In this document: positions 24,678 to 33,699 of the stretch, piece by piece | How the letters are laid out: the number at the start of each line of letters is the position of its first letter | Numbering within the stretch: the first letter of the stretch is position 1 | Assembly (NCBI GenBank): GCA_902384585.1 | Contig: CABMCJ010000004.1 | Span: 62,001 to 126,000 of the forward strand | Reading direction: 5' to 3' | Origin: Candidatus Anstonella stagnisolia | GTDB lineage: Archaea; Micrarchaeota; Micrarchaeia; Anstonellales; Anstonellaceae | Length of the DNA stretch: 64,000 nucleotides | Notes under the pieces: generated by a model | What the model was told of the DNA's origin: nothing | Seen by the model: only the letters and a program-made list of their open reading frames with translations | Databases searched by the model: none | Translations under genes and position numbers: made by a program

Positions 24678-26948
24678 TCAGGATATTTTACCGTCTTTCA
24701 CTTTTGAGAGCCTTATTTTCTTCCCGTTCACCAAAAGCGCTTTTCCGTTTGCAAATGCTTCGTGGTTTTTCGCCTCAAGCTTTACAGTTAGGAACTGGTC
24801 AAAAGAAATCTCGCCTGCGGCTTTGCCCTCTTCACCCTCAACTTTCACTTTGTCACCTGGCTTTGCGTTTGGGGGCGAAACGACTTCAAGCTCATGCTTC
24901 TCATTTTGGGCAGCAAGAAGCATTCCCTGAGATTGCACGCCACGAAGAACAGCCGCCTTGAGATTTTTCACTATTATTACGCTCTTTCCAGTAAGTTCTT
25001 CCGCACTTATGTATGGCACTAAGCCCGAAACAATCTGTTTCTCCCCGTCCCCAAGAAGAATTTTCTCTACGTAAAGTTTTTCCGCATTCGGGTGCCTCTC
25101 AACAGAAAGTATTTTCCCGACTTCCAAATCCAAATCAGACGCATTTATTGGTGCAACTGCTACTTCAGGCTTTGGGGTTTTTGCATCAACTGCAGTTTTC
25201 CCGGCTTGCGCTTTTTCAGGTTGCTGTTTTTGCCCGTGCGGTTTTGCCGATACCGTTTGCTTTTTTTGCTCATCAGTTGCAATAAATTGCCTTCCCGAAT
25301 ATTTTGCCTTGAATTTTGAAATTTCAGCCGCCTCAATTTTCTTAAAGAGTATTTTCGGTTCCCCTAACTTGTGCCCGGCTTTTAGGGAAAGCTTTCCAAT
25401 CCCATCCCATTTCTCTTGCTTCACATTAAGCTGCTCGAATATTCCCGCACTCGTGTTGGGCAGATACGGCTCAAGCACAATCGCAAGGTCCTTTACCTGG
25501 TGCAACAGGACATAAATCGCGCTTTCGCAGTCCTCCCGCGAAGTTTTTGCAGTTTCCCACGGCTTGTTTTTCTGGAAATATGCGTTTGCCTCTTTGCCGG
25601 CGCTCATTGCAACGTGCAAAGCCTCCTTAATTTGGACTTTTTCAAGCAGTTGTGTTATTCGCTCAAATTTTTCCTTTTGCGAACCAACAAACTCCTCATC
25701 TTCCTTGCGAACTTTTCCTTTGGGCACTTTCCCCTCAAACTCGCGCTGTGAAAATACCATTACGCGGTTCACTAAATTTCCGATGTTCGCAAGAAGCTCG
25801 TTGTTCAATTTCTCCCCGAAATCTTCCCACGAGAAATCCGTATCCATTTTCTCAGGGCGGTTTGTAAGAAGGTAATACCTCCACACGTCCGCAGGTATGC
25901 CGCTTTCAACTGCGTCGTTCCCAAATACTCCCAATTTCTTTGATTTGGAGAATTTCCCGCCCTCATAGTTCAGGAATTCAGTGGTTGCAATGTGGTGCAC
26001 AAGCGTCCATTTTTTCCCTGTCCCCATTAAGGTGGAGGGGAAAATTACTGCATGGAAAGGAACATTGTCCTTGCCCATGAACTGGTAAAGATGCACTTTC
26101 TCAGGTGCGCACCACCACTCTTTCCATTTGTCCGTAAGATTCGCAGTAATTGAAATGTATCCAATCGGCGCATCAAACCATACGTAGAAAACTTTGTTTT
26201 CCCATCCCTTAAGCGGTACAGGCACGCCCCATTTCAAGTCCCTTGTAATGCACCTTTTCTTAAGCCCCTCTGCAAGCCATGCCTTTGCAATATGATAAGA
26301 GTTCTCGGACCATTCGCCCTCTTTTGCAGCCTTTTCTATCCATGCAGAAAGCTCGCTTTCAATTCCCGGCAAGTCTATGAAAAGGTGCTTTGTTTTCCTT
26401 ACAATCGGGCGGGTTCCAGTTATTTTGCTGCGCGGCTCAATAAGCTCGTTGAAATTCAGGAGTTTGCCGCACTTGTCGCATTGGTCTGCGCGCGCGCCCG
26501 TGCTCTTGCAGTGCGGGCATGTTCCCTCAATAAAGCGGTCCGCAAGGAACATTTTCGCCTTTTCATCGTATGCCTGCTCAATTTCGTCCTCTTTCACATA
26601 CCCATTGTTGTAAAGGTCAAGGAAAATCTCCTGCGTTATTTTCGTATGTTGGGGAGTTGTAGTCCTGCCGAAAATGTCCGTAGAAATCCCAAACCACTCG
26701 TATATCCTCTTGTGTATTTTGTAGTATTTGTCGCAAAGCTCTTTTGGCGTAACGCCTTCCTCAAGAGCCGCAGTTTCAGTCGCGGTTCCATACTCGTCCG
26801 TGCCGCAAATGTACGTGCACTCGTATTTTCTGCTCCTGCAATAGCGCGCAAATACATCTGCCGAAAGCACGCACCCGATTATGTTGCCCAGGTGCGGAAC
26901 GTTGTTCACGTAAGGAAGGGCGGATGTGATAAGTATTTTCTTTGCCAT
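24678..26948 (-). CDS. metG: methionyl-tRNA synthetase with EMAPII-like C-terminal extension
   Basis: This 756-aa enzyme charges tRNA-Met. The class I signatures are ALPYVNNVPHLGNIIG (HIGH equivalent HLGN) at the start and KFSKSK near residue 335. The zinc knuckles CPHC and CDKC at about 140-160 identify the archaeal/MetG1 subtype. After the helical anticodon domain comes a Lys/Gln/Pro-rich linker (about 555-600), then a tRNA-binding OB-fold (DLEVGKILSVERHPNAEKLY) and a further 70 residues resembling the eukaryotic EMAPII/TyrRS C-module (VVSPPNAKPGDKVKVEG, SFDQFLTVKLEAKNHEAFAN). Many archaea encode this domain as a separate protein. It is followed divergently by nothing in its operon. Confidence 0.95.
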   Translation of the reverse strand: MAKKILITSALPYVNNVPHLGNIIGCVLSADVFARYCRSRKYECTYICGTDEYGTATETAALEEGVTPKELCDKYYKIHKRIYEWFGISTDIFGRTTTPQHTKITQEIFLDLYNNGYVKEDEIEQAYDEKAKMFLADRFIEGTCPHCKSTGARADQCDKCGKLLNFNELIEPRSKITGTRPIVRKTKHLFIDLPGIESELSAWIEKAAKEGEWSENSYHIAKAWLAEGLKKRCITRDLKWGVPVPLKGWENKVFYVWFDAPIGYISITANLTDKWKEWWCAPEKVHLYQFMGKDNVPFHAVIFPSTLMGTGKKWTLVHHIATTEFLNYEGGKFSKSKKLGVFGNDAVESGIPADVWRYYLLTNRPEKMDTDFSWEDFGEKLNNELLANIGNLVNRVMVFSQREFEGKVPKGKVRKEDEEFVGSQKEKFERITQLLEKVQIKEALHVAMSAGKEANAYFQKNKPWETAKTSREDCESAIYVLLHQVKDLAIVLEPYLPNTSAGIFEQLNVKQEKWDGIGKLSLKAGHKLGEPKILFKKIEAAEISKFKAKYSGRQFIATDEQKKQTVSAKPHGQKQQPEKAQAGKTAVDAKTPKPEVAVAPINASDLDLEVGKILSVERHPNAEKLYVEKILLGDGEKQIVSGLVPYISAEELTGKSVIIVKNLKAAVLRGVQSQGMLLAAQNEKHELEVVSPPNAKPGDKVKVEGEEGKAAGEISFDQFLTVKLEAKNHEAFANGKALLVNGKKIRLSKVKDGKIS

Positions 26949-27012
26949 TAAGAGGTTAAGGCGAGCAAAACATATAAACTTCGTTGAAAGAAAAAGCCCT
27001 TTAAGAATAAAT

Positions 27013-28035
27013 CTAGCCCTCAGGCAAAGTGGCAGAGGGCGCCATTCCTATGTGCTCTTCTGCCAGCCTTATTTCTTTGCCTAGAATGCGCGCATCTTCA
27101 TGGTCTCCGTGTTCAATGAGCAAGCTTATTGCCTTTCTTCCAATACGAACCGTCATCCAGTAATAATACTCTTCACCGTTAATGGCACGGGGTGCAATCA
27201 CAGCACCTGTTTCATCAACCATTATCCCAGGTATAATTTTCCCATCCACCTTCTTTTCATATGCGCACGCAATCCGCGCATAGCAACCCGTTGCAAGCAC
27301 TGCACAGGATACTTTGTCACCCAGTTCCCCAGTTAAGCTGTTTTTTTCAAATATTTCCCCAAGAGTCGCCAAAACAGATTCCTCCTGGCCATCAAGTTTT
27401 TCTTTTTTGAAAAGCCCTCCCGCGTAATCCTTAAGGTATTCGCATGTCTTCAGCCTATAACCCGCCATTGTCCCATCCAGCTCATTGTATCCTGCAACCC
27501 TGTTTGCAACCTCATCAAAAAGCGCCAGATAAAAGGCTTTCATGGATTTTGTGGCGCGCGCCAAAAGCGGTGCCAATCTCGCCACTTTCTCAACTCTCTC
27601 AGCAGTAGGCTCGCCTGCGGCAACATAAGATTCAAGTGCAGCATTAAGGCGCCTTTGCACTTCCCGGAAAACCAGATACATATCCTCCAATAGTTTCCTG
27701 TCAACGTCAGTCATGCATTCGTTTGTAAGAAGGCACACATTTTCCGCAGCTATCTTTACATCAATATCAGCTATTGTCTCATAGTCGGTTGCCTTTCTTT
27801 TTGCTTCTTTGTAATATGCAATTGCCCGTTCGCTCGCTTTTCTTGCCCTTTTAGTGCATCCGTTTCTAAAAAAGTCTGATGCCCTGTCCGAAGCTTCATC
27901 CCCCAATCGCTCACTCCTTCCGCGTGCTGCACGTGCAACTCTTCCCATATGCAGCAATCCTTCCCTAAGCCCGCCTTTCATCGTCCACATCTGCATTAAT
28001 GGCGGCGGCGCAGTTCTAACTGAAATTGTTTCCAT
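27013..28035 (-). CDS. helical protein of unknown function (TPR-like)
   Basis: This 340-aa protein starts at METISVRTAPPPL, because AGGTG lies five bases before that ATG; two upstream starts are possible. The sequence is nearly all amphipathic helix with Ala/Lys/Glu-rich repeats (RARKASERAIAYYKEAKRKA, RVEKVARLAPLLARATKSMK) reminiscent of TPR or other solenoid folds. A small strand-like insertion (GKIIPGIMVDETGAVIAPRA) lies near residue 285. No catalytic motif, signal peptide or membrane helix is visible. It is divergent from MCM across a 117-bp gap with TATA boxes in both directions. Family not recognised. Confidence 0.7.
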   Translation of the reverse strand: METISVRTAPPPLMQMWTMKGGLREGLLHMGRVARAARGRSERLGDEASDRASDFFRNGCTKRARKASERAIAYYKEAKRKATDYETIADIDVKIAAENVCLLTNECMTDVDRKLLEDMYLVFREVQRRLNAALESYVAAGEPTAERVEKVARLAPLLARATKSMKAFYLALFDEVANRVAGYNELDGTMAGYRLKTCEYLKDYAGGLFKKEKLDGQEESVLATLGEIFEKNSLTGELGDKVSCAVLATGCYARIACAYEKKVDGKIIPGIMVDETGAVIAPRAINGEEYYYWMTVRIGRKAISLLIEHGDHEDARILGKEIRLAEEHIGMAPSATLPEG

Positions 28036-28152
28036 CATAGCACCTATTCTATACATGCTTACTTATACTGTCCCACTTCTTGTATATAAATCTTTCTCAT
28101 GCCTCGCAAAACAATATATATCCTCTTTGAGTACTATTGTGTCCTAAGTGGG

Positions 28153-30252
28153 ATGGTTATGGCAGAAGAGGATATCTCAGAAGCAATAAGCGAATTCGAG
28201 GACTTTTTATCTTCAGGCTACAAGAAGCAGATAGACGAGCTTGTTGGCAACTATCCCAAAAAAAAGAGCCTGAATGTGGACTTTCTTGACTTGGAAAAAT
28301 ACGACCCCGACCTTGCGGATGCGTTGGTGAAAAAGCCTGACCTGCTCATAGACGCAGCCCAAAAGGCGCTGGTCGCAATCGGGCACCCCATGCCTGACAT
28401 GGAATTCGAGCCCCACGTGCGCTTTTTCAACCTGCCTGACAAGGACATCATGATCCAGGGCATAAGCTCAAGCAATATCTCCGAACTTATTTCCTTCAAG
28501 GGCGTAATTACAAAGAGGAACGAAGTGCTGCACCGCGTAAAAGTCGCTATCTACGAGTGCCTAAGCTGCGGGGAAACCTACAAGCTTGCAATCACGAAGA
28601 AGACGCAGCCCCCCCAAATGTGCGAAAAGTGCAAGAAAAATACTCTCAGGCTTGACGAGGACAATTCTTATTTCATGGACGTGCAGCGCGCAGAGGCGCA
28701 GGAGCTTCTTGAACGTGTAAAGGGAGGCGCTCCCGCAGCGCGCATACAGCTTTGGTTTGAGGACGACTGGGTGAACATTATCACGCCCGGCGACAACGTA
28801 GTGATAACCGGCATAATGCGCATAGTCCCGCCCCAAAGGCAAAAAGGCAGGTCGGAAAATTCAACCATATACACAAAATATATTGACGTTGTGCACGTCC
28901 TTGGGCTGCAGAGGGACTTTGAGCAGGTGGAAATAAGCGAAGAGGAAGGAAAGCAAATACGCGACCTTGCAACAGAGCCGCACCTTTTTGAAAAGCTCAT
29001 AAAATCCGTTGCGCCCGCAATTTACGGCCACAACGAAGTAAAGGAAGCCCTTGTGCTCCAGCTTTTCGGCGGCGCAAAGGACAAGAACATGCCCGGCGGC
29101 GGCCCAATCCGAAGCGACATACACGTTCTTCTCATAGGAGACCCAGGCAGCGCAAAGACCCGCTTTTTGCAGCAGGTGCGCGAGCTTGCGCCCAAGAGCA
29201 TTTTCGTGAGCGGCAAGTCCACGACCGGAGTGGGGCTTACCGCATCCGCAGAGCGCGACGAATTCGGGGACGGGAGCTGGTCGCTTAAGGCAGGCGCATT
29301 GGTGCTTGCGTCAGGGGGAATCGCCTCAATAGACGAATTTGACAAGATAGACGAGCACGAGCGCTCGGCATTGCACGAGGTCATGGAATCCCAGACGGTT
29401 TCAGTTGCAAAGGCAGGCATTGTCACTTCCTTTAAGGCAAAGACTGCAATACTTGCGGCGGCAAACCCAAAGCACGGAAGGTTTGACCCGAACAAGCTTC
29501 CAGGGGACCAGTTCGACATCCCTCCAACGCTTCTCTCAAGGTTCGACTTGATTTTCCCCATCATGGACGTGATGGACGAGGACAAGGACACAAAGCTTGC
29601 AGACCACATACTACTTTCGCACAAGCGCGCAACTGCGGCGCGCACCGAAGAGGGCGGGAAAGCCCCTGATGCAAAGTTCTACGACCCGGACTTGGTAGAC
29701 CCGCAATTCCTTACAAAATACATTGCATATGCGCGCCAGACTGTTACGCCCAGGCTTACTGACGAGGCAATGGAGAAAATAAAAACGTATTACGTTGAGA
29801 TGAGGAGAATGGGGCGCGCGCAGGGAGGCGGCGCAGTCCCAATTACCCCAAGGCAGATAGAGGGCCTGGTAAGGCTCTCAGAAGCAGGCGCAAAAGCCCG
29901 TCTTTCCCAGGTTGTGGAGGCAATGGACGCGGAGCGCGCAATAAAGATAACCGACTTTGTGATACACAAGATAATGATGGATCGCGAGACAGGGAGGATT
30001 GACTCGGACATAATTTCAACGGGCAAGCCCAAGTCACACGTTGACAAGATGGAGACAATAATGAATATCGTGCGCTCAATGCAAAAGGAATACGACATGG
30101 TGGAAATCGCAAAAATAATAGAAGAGGCAAAGACAAACTACAATGTCGAGGAGCAGCTTGCGCGCCGCCTTGTTGACGACCTGATATACCAGGGGGAGCT
30201 CTACAAATCCAAGCACGGGTTCGTGAAAGTGGTTGATGCGGAGAAAGGTTAG
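28153..30252 (+). CDS. mcm: replicative helicase MCM
   Basis: This about 699-aa protein is the hexameric 3'-5' DNA helicase of archaeal replication. The N-terminal domain includes a zinc site (CLSCG, then CEKCKK near residues 138-165). The AAA+ core has Walker A GDPGSAKTRFLQ, Walker B ASIDEFDKI, sensor 1 LAAANPKHGRFDP and the arginine finger LLSRFDLIF. A winged-helix tail ends the protein. No intein is present. The ORF track adds 18 residues; I use the ATG at 28153, with 28159 (MAEEDIS) as the alternative, about 36-42 nt after AATATATAT. Its stop overlaps the 3' end of the convergent endonuclease III gene. Confidence 0.95.
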   Translation: MVMAEEDISEAISEFEDFLSSGYKKQIDELVGNYPKKKSLNVDFLDLEKYDPDLADALVKKPDLLIDAAQKALVAIGHPMPDMEFEPHVRFFNLPDKDIMIQGISSSNISELISFKGVITKRNEVLHRVKVAIYECLSCGETYKLAITKKTQPPQMCEKCKKNTLRLDEDNSYFMDVQRAEAQELLERVKGGAPAARIQLWFEDDWVNIITPGDNVVITGIMRIVPPQRQKGRSENSTIYTKYIDVVHVLGLQRDFEQVEISEEEGKQIRDLATEPHLFEKLIKSVAPAIYGHNEVKEALVLQLFGGAKDKNMPGGGPIRSDIHVLLIGDPGSAKTRFLQQVRELAPKSIFVSGKSTTGVGLTASAERDEFGDGSWSLKAGALVLASGGIASIDEFDKIDEHERSALHEVMESQTVSVAKAGIVTSFKAKTAILAAANPKHGRFDPNKLPGDQFDIPPTLLSRFDLIFPIMDVMDEDKDTKLADHILLSHKRATAARTEEGGKAPDAKFYDPDLVDPQFLTKYIAYARQTVTPRLTDEAMEKIKTYYVEMRRMGRAQGGGAVPITPRQIEGLVRLSEAGAKARLSQVVEAMDAERAIKITDFVIHKIMMDRETGRIDSDIISTGKPKSHVDKMETIMNIVRSMQKEYDMVEIAKIIEEAKTNYNVEEQLARRLVDDLIYQGELYKSKHGFVKVVDAEKG

Positions 30253-30905
30253 GATTTGGCTGCTTTCTTTCCGTATGGGCAATAAGAGAGGATAGGGCAC
30301 TCTTTGCATTTCGGCTTTCTCGCAGTGCACAACGCCCTCCCGTGGAATACGAACAAATTCGAAATATTCAGCCAGTCTTCGTGCGGCACGATTTTTTGCA
30401 AATCCTTCTCAATTTTGTTCTGCTCCTTCTCGCGCGTGAGCCCCATTCGCTGTGAGAGCCTTATCGCATGCGTGTCCACAGGTATTCCCTCAAGAATTCC
30501 GTGCGCATTCCCAAGCACAATGCTCGCGGTTTTTCGCGCAACTCCGGGCAAGCGCAGCATTTCCTCCATTGTGCGCGGGATTTTCCCCCCATGCTGCTCG
30601 TCAAGAATGCGGCACGTTTCCCGTATGTTTTTTGCCTTTGTGCGGAAAAATCCGCACGAGCGCACGTATTTTTCCATTTGCGCCTGTGGCATTGCCGCAA
30701 AGTCTTTTGCACTCTTGCACTTTGCAAAGAGCGCAGGAGTCTCCTTGTTCACGCGCGCATCCGTGCATTGTGCCGAGAGTATTACTGCAACAAGAAGTTG
30801 CACGTCATTCCCAAAATCCAGTGAGCATTTCGCGTGCGGGTATGTGCGCTTGAGAATTGAAAGTATGCGCATAAAACGCTTCTTCCGTGCGTCAAATCCT
30901 TCCAT
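30249..30905 (-). CDS. nth: endonuclease III, DNA glycosylase/AP lyase
   Basis: This 218-aa protein removes oxidised pyrimidines and cuts at the resulting abasic site. The helix-hairpin-helix LPGVARKTASIVLGN contains the catalytic Lys, VDTHAIRLSQRMG the catalytic Asp, and the C-terminal CTARKPKCKECPILSYC the [4Fe-4S] ligands (Cys-x6-Cys-x2-Cys-x5-Cys spacing). I begin at MEGFDARKKRF because a TATA box (GTATAAAAG) is centred 27 nt upstream, implying a leaderless start; the ORF-track start would lie inside the promoter. The gene converges on mcm with a 4-bp overlap. Confidence 0.93.
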   Translation of the reverse strand: MEGFDARKKRFMRILSILKRTYPHAKCSLDFGNDVQLLVAVILSAQCTDARVNKETPALFAKCKSAKDFAAMPQAQMEKYVRSCGFFRTKAKNIRETCRILDEQHGGKIPRTMEEMLRLPGVARKTASIVLGNAHGILEGIPVDTHAIRLSQRMGLTREKEQNKIEKDLQKIVPHEDWLNISNLFVFHGRALCTARKPKCKECPILSYCPYGKKAAKS

Positions 30906-30927
30906 GTTTCTCTTTCCAATAGATACA

Positions 30928-30936
30928 CTTTTATAC
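30928..30936. promoter_or_regulatory. shared TATA box, nth (minus) and tRNA-Arg(TCT) (plus)
   Basis: CTTTTATAC reads as GTATAAAAG on the minus strand 27 nt before the nth ATG, and as TTTTATACC on the plus strand 31 nt before the tRNA 5' end. No other TATA-like sequence serves either gene at the right distance, so it appears bidirectional. Confidence 0.6.
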
Positions 30937-30962
30937 CGTGCTTTCATATCTTAAGATATCAA

Positions 30963-31090
30963 GGGCCCGTAGCTCAGCCTGGATAGAGCGGCAAAAATGC
31001 CAACAGCATTCCCGCAAGCCTTCTAAGCTGATGGTCGAGGGTTCAGGTTAAGATTTAAAGCTTAACCGCCCAAAAATCCCTTCGGGCCCG
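30963..31090 (+). tRNA. tRNA-Arg (anticodon TCT) with two apparent introns
   Basis: The 128-nt gene has acceptor GGGCCCG/CGGGCCC, D arm GCTC-AGCCTGGATA-GAGC, uninterrupted anticodon loop CTTCTAA and T stem GAGGG/CCCTT. A 24-nt insertion interrupts the 5' strand of the anticodon stem (after GAGCGGC or GGCA), and a 29-nt insertion with a GGTTAAG/CTTAACC hairpin interrupts the T loop (TTCA|...|AAT). Removing both leaves a normal 75-nt tRNA reading AGA, with one G-A mismatch at 27-43. Exact splice sites are inferred. Both are non-canonical intron positions. Confidence 0.82.
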
Positions 31091-31127
31091 TTTATTGCTT
31101 ATACTTTTGAGCAAGTAGGTGACAAGC

Positions 31128-31379
31128 ATGGACAAGAAAATGCAAGACATAATAGAAATGCTGGAAATAGTTACAGGTGACACATCAGTCCCAAAAAACA
31201 TAAGGAAAGCCCTCACAGAAGCGCGCGACAAGCTCAAAAGCAACGACGATTTGCCTGTAAAGGTTTCTTCAGCTGTCTATTCCCTTGACTCCGTGAGCGA
31301 GGACATCAACATGCCCATGCATGCGCGCACGCAGATTTGGACAATACTCTCCGCGCTTGAAGGGATAAAGACGGAGTAA
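31128..31379 (+). CDS. UPF0147 family protein
   Basis: This 83-aa helical protein belongs to the archaea-specific UPF0147 family: MQDIIEMLEIVTGDTSVPKN at the start, then ALTEARDKL, and DSVSEDINMPMHARTQIWTI toward the end. I use the ATG at 31128, five bases after GGTGA; the ORF track starts at an upstream GTG within that site. The family is widespread in archaea but has no established function. It sits between the tRNA-Arg gene and marC. Confidence 0.88.
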   Translation: MDKKMQDIIEMLEIVTGDTSVPKNIRKALTEARDKLKSNDDLPVKVSSAVYSLDSVSEDINMPMHARTQIWTILSALEGIKTE

Positions 31380-31416
31380 GGGACTTGTTTTTATTTCTTG
31401 CCTTTTTAATTTCTGC

Positions 31417-32037
31417 ATGCTTGACGACCAGACGCTTGCATTCGGCGTAAGCGCCTTTATTTCAGTGCTTGCAATAGTGAACCCCCTCTCTACGATAGGG
31501 GTGTTCCTTTCCCTTACGAAAAACCACAAGGTGGACGAGGCAAACAGGATTGCATTCCGTTCAAGCCTTGTCGCCTTCTGCGTGCTCATTTTCTTTTCGC
31601 TCTCAGGATTTTTCCTTTTCCAGATGTATGGCATAACGCTGGAGGCATTTAGGATTGCAGGCGGCATAATACTCTTTGTGATAGGCATGCAGCTTGTTTT
31701 CCCTTCCCAAAATACCCAGAATATCTCGCAGGGCAGCAAGCAGATATACCTCATACCCCTTGCAATTCCAATGACTTCCGGCCCTGGCGCCATCACAACA
31801 ACCATAGTGCTTGCAAGCCAGGCAGTGACATTCGGCCATGAGTTTGTGCTGTGGATTGCAATATTCCTCTCCTGCATGATAAACTACCTTGTGCTCAGGT
31901 TTTCGGAATCAATACATGAGCGCATAGGAAAAGAAGGGCTTTCAGTGCTCATAAAAATAATGGGCTTGCTCGTATGCGCAGTGGGCGTGCAATTCATAAT
32001 AAACGGGCTGAAAGTTGCGTTCCCGATATTTGCTTAA
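31417..32037 (+). CDS. MarC family integral membrane protein
   Basis: This 206-aa protein has six membrane helices and MarC-family marks: SVLAIVNPLSTIGVFLSLT near the N-terminus, AGGIILFVIGMQLV in the third helix and IPLAIPMTSGPGAITTTIVL in the centre, then MGLLVCAVGVQFIINGL at the end. The family is common in bacteria and archaea; transport of small molecules has been suggested but not shown. Its 3' end overlaps the convergent aconitase X small-subunit gene by four bases. Confidence 0.9.
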   Translation: MLDDQTLAFGVSAFISVLAIVNPLSTIGVFLSLTKNHKVDEANRIAFRSSLVAFCVLIFFSLSGFFLFQMYGITLEAFRIAGGIILFVIGMQLVFPSQNTQNISQGSKQIYLIPLAIPMTSGPGAITTTIVLASQAVTFGHEFVLWIAIFLSCMINYLVLRFSESIHERIGKEGLSVLIKIMGLLVCAVGVQFIINGLKVAFPIFA

Positions 32038-32429
32038 ATCTTCAATTCGCCTTTTGCAGCATCCACATGCGCACTCTTCCCGTCAAGTGCTGCAAGCTTT
32101 TCAAATTCCACCTTGTCCAGCATGGGAATTTCAGCAATAATCGCGCCAACCGCAACAATTGTTTCCGCCTCTTTGTTCACAATTGCGGCAGGCGCTTTCC
32201 CTGCTTTCTTTAAGCGATAAAGTACATACGAGCCAACAGTGGAGCCTTTCCCATTTGGGAACGCAAGCACCTTCCCGGAAATGCACTTTCCCTCAAGAGG
32301 ATGCCCTTTCTCAACCACAATCCCGTTTGTTGCATCCACGCCCCCATAAAAAGAAATAGGCTGGGAGGAAAAAAGAAGCTCGCCAGATGCCTTTCCCGCA
32401 AAAATTTCCCTTCCCTTGAAAGTTTCCAT
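32034..32429 (-). CDS. phosphomevalonate dehydratase small subunit (aconitase X swivel domain)
   Basis: This 131-aa protein is the swivel half of aconitase X. With the large subunit it dehydrates mevalonate 5-phosphate to trans-anhydromevalonate 5-phosphate in the archaeal mevalonate route. I start at the ATG (METFKGREIFAGKASG); the ORF track begins at a TTG. Typical features are GELLFSSQPISFYGGVDATN, HPLEGKCISGKVLAFPNGKGSTVGS and AAIVNKEAETIVAVGAIIAEIP. It ends the operon that contains the large subunit, the UbiD-type decarboxylase and UbiX, which strongly supports the role. Confidence 0.88.
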   Translation of the reverse strand: METFKGREIFAGKASGELLFSSQPISFYGGVDATNGIVVEKGHPLEGKCISGKVLAFPNGKGSTVGSYVLYRLKKAGKAPAAIVNKEAETIVAVGAIIAEIPMLDKVEFEKLAALDGKSAHVDAAKGELKI

Positions 32430-32510
32430 ATCAATCCCACTCTGCACGTTTATGCACTGCAAATGTTTCCAATGCCTGCTCCATCGCCCGTTTTCAATGC
32501 CCGCTTCACT

Positions 32511-33695
32511 TTAGTCCCATTTTCCGCTTATCGCGCAGTTTATGCATTTCTCAATGCTTCCCACTTTTGTCTTGAACTTGTTTTTCGCCCTTGAATAATA
32601 ACAGCTTTTTGCAGAGTCGCTTGCAACGCATGCAAACCTGCCCTTTATGGGAGCCACCACCATGCACGTATCAGCCGCGAATTTTGCGCCGCTTTGCTCT
32701 ATTACCTGCACAAGCCCCTTCTTTTTCGCCTCCTGCAATACCTGGCGTGAAATGCAAAGCCAGGTTTCCACCTTCAATTTCTTTCCTTTTAGCATCCCGG
32801 CAATCTTCTCCACTTCCTGCATTGAAAGGTGCGGGCATCCCAGCGCAACCAAGTCCGGCTGCGTATCATCGTTCATTGAGGAAAGCGCAGCAGAAATTCC
32901 ATTTTTGCTTAGTGCGATTTCCTCCTTTGGCACGCTTGTTTTGCACGGCGTAATGCCCTGCATGTGGAACATTGATGTGCCCCCATAAGTCGCAATGGAT
33001 GCGCAAAGGGATTTGAGTTCCTCAACAGAAGCAGATTTTATTCCCAAGAAGAGCGGAATTTTGTTCCCGATTTTCTCTCCGGTTGCTTTTCCAAGCGCCC
33101 CAAACTCTTCTGTTCCGGAAAGTGCGCACTCAACTTTTACCGCAACCTGCGCCTGCCTATTCTTCTCAAGGTGCATCCCATAAAGCGGGGTTTTTCCGCA
33201 AATTGCAGCAGCAAGCGCGGAAGGGCCGCCTTCGCGGTTTGTGCGCGCACCCAAAACAGAGTTCGCATAACACACTGCAGAGGATTCGCTCCATGCGATG
33301 TGCTCGCCCTCTTTTGGCTTGTTTCCAATGAAATACGGGGTGCATGTGCACGAGGGAATAATGCCCATCTTCACAAATGCGTCTATCACGAGCTTTTGCT
33401 TTTTTGCAAAGTCCTCGCCAATCCCAAGCACCTTGTAATTTTCCAAGTCCATTCCTGCGGGGTTAAGCGTTGTAAGAACTTTCACCCGCCCATCCTTTGC
33501 AAGCTCTGCGAGGTATTCCAACCCCGCATCTCCCAAATTGTCGTAAGATACTCCCGCAACCTGCACAGAAGTAACAGGCACAAGCTTTTCTGCTCCATAT
33601 ATCTTCCCAAGCGCAACCAAGATTTCCATTGACTTTTTGGCAGCGTTTCCAAACTTGCCTGCAAGCATTTGCTTGTCCTGTTCGTCAAGAATCAT
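32511..33695 (-). CDS. phosphomevalonate dehydratase large subunit (aconitase X catalytic)
   Basis: This 394-aa protein is the catalytic aconitase X subunit holding an iron-sulphur cluster. Recognisable segments are VAGVSYDNLGDAGLEYL, the Cys-rich IIPSCTCTPYFIGNKP, HIAWSESSAVCYANSVLGARTNREGGPSALAAAICGKTP, and the C-terminal CMVVAPIKGRF followed by NSGK-like SDSAKSCYYS and INCAISGKW. It acts with the small subunit encoded 81 bp downstream. The start is five bases after the decarboxylase stop. Aconitase X enzymes can also act on hydroxyproline-derived substrates, but the operon partners favour the mevalonate assignment. Confidence 0.9.
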   Translation of the reverse strand: MILDEQDKQMLAGKFGNAAKKSMEILVALGKIYGAEKLVPVTSVQVAGVSYDNLGDAGLEYLAELAKDGRVKVLTTLNPAGMDLENYKVLGIGEDFAKKQKLVIDAFVKMGIIPSCTCTPYFIGNKPKEGEHIAWSESSAVCYANSVLGARTNREGGPSALAAAICGKTPLYGMHLEKNRQAQVAVKVECALSGTEEFGALGKATGEKIGNKIPLFLGIKSASVEELKSLCASIATYGGTSMFHMQGITPCKTSVPKEEIALSKNGISAALSSMNDDTQPDLVALGCPHLSMQEVEKIAGMLKGKKLKVETWLCISRQVLQEAKKKGLVQVIEQSGAKFAADTCMVVAPIKGRFACVASDSAKSCYYSRAKNKFKTKVGSIEKCINCAISGKWD

Positions 33696-33699
33696 AGAA

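Noticed and set aside
28153-30252. intein in MCM
   Set aside because: Walker A, Walker B and arginine finger are at normal spacing and total length is about 700 aa.
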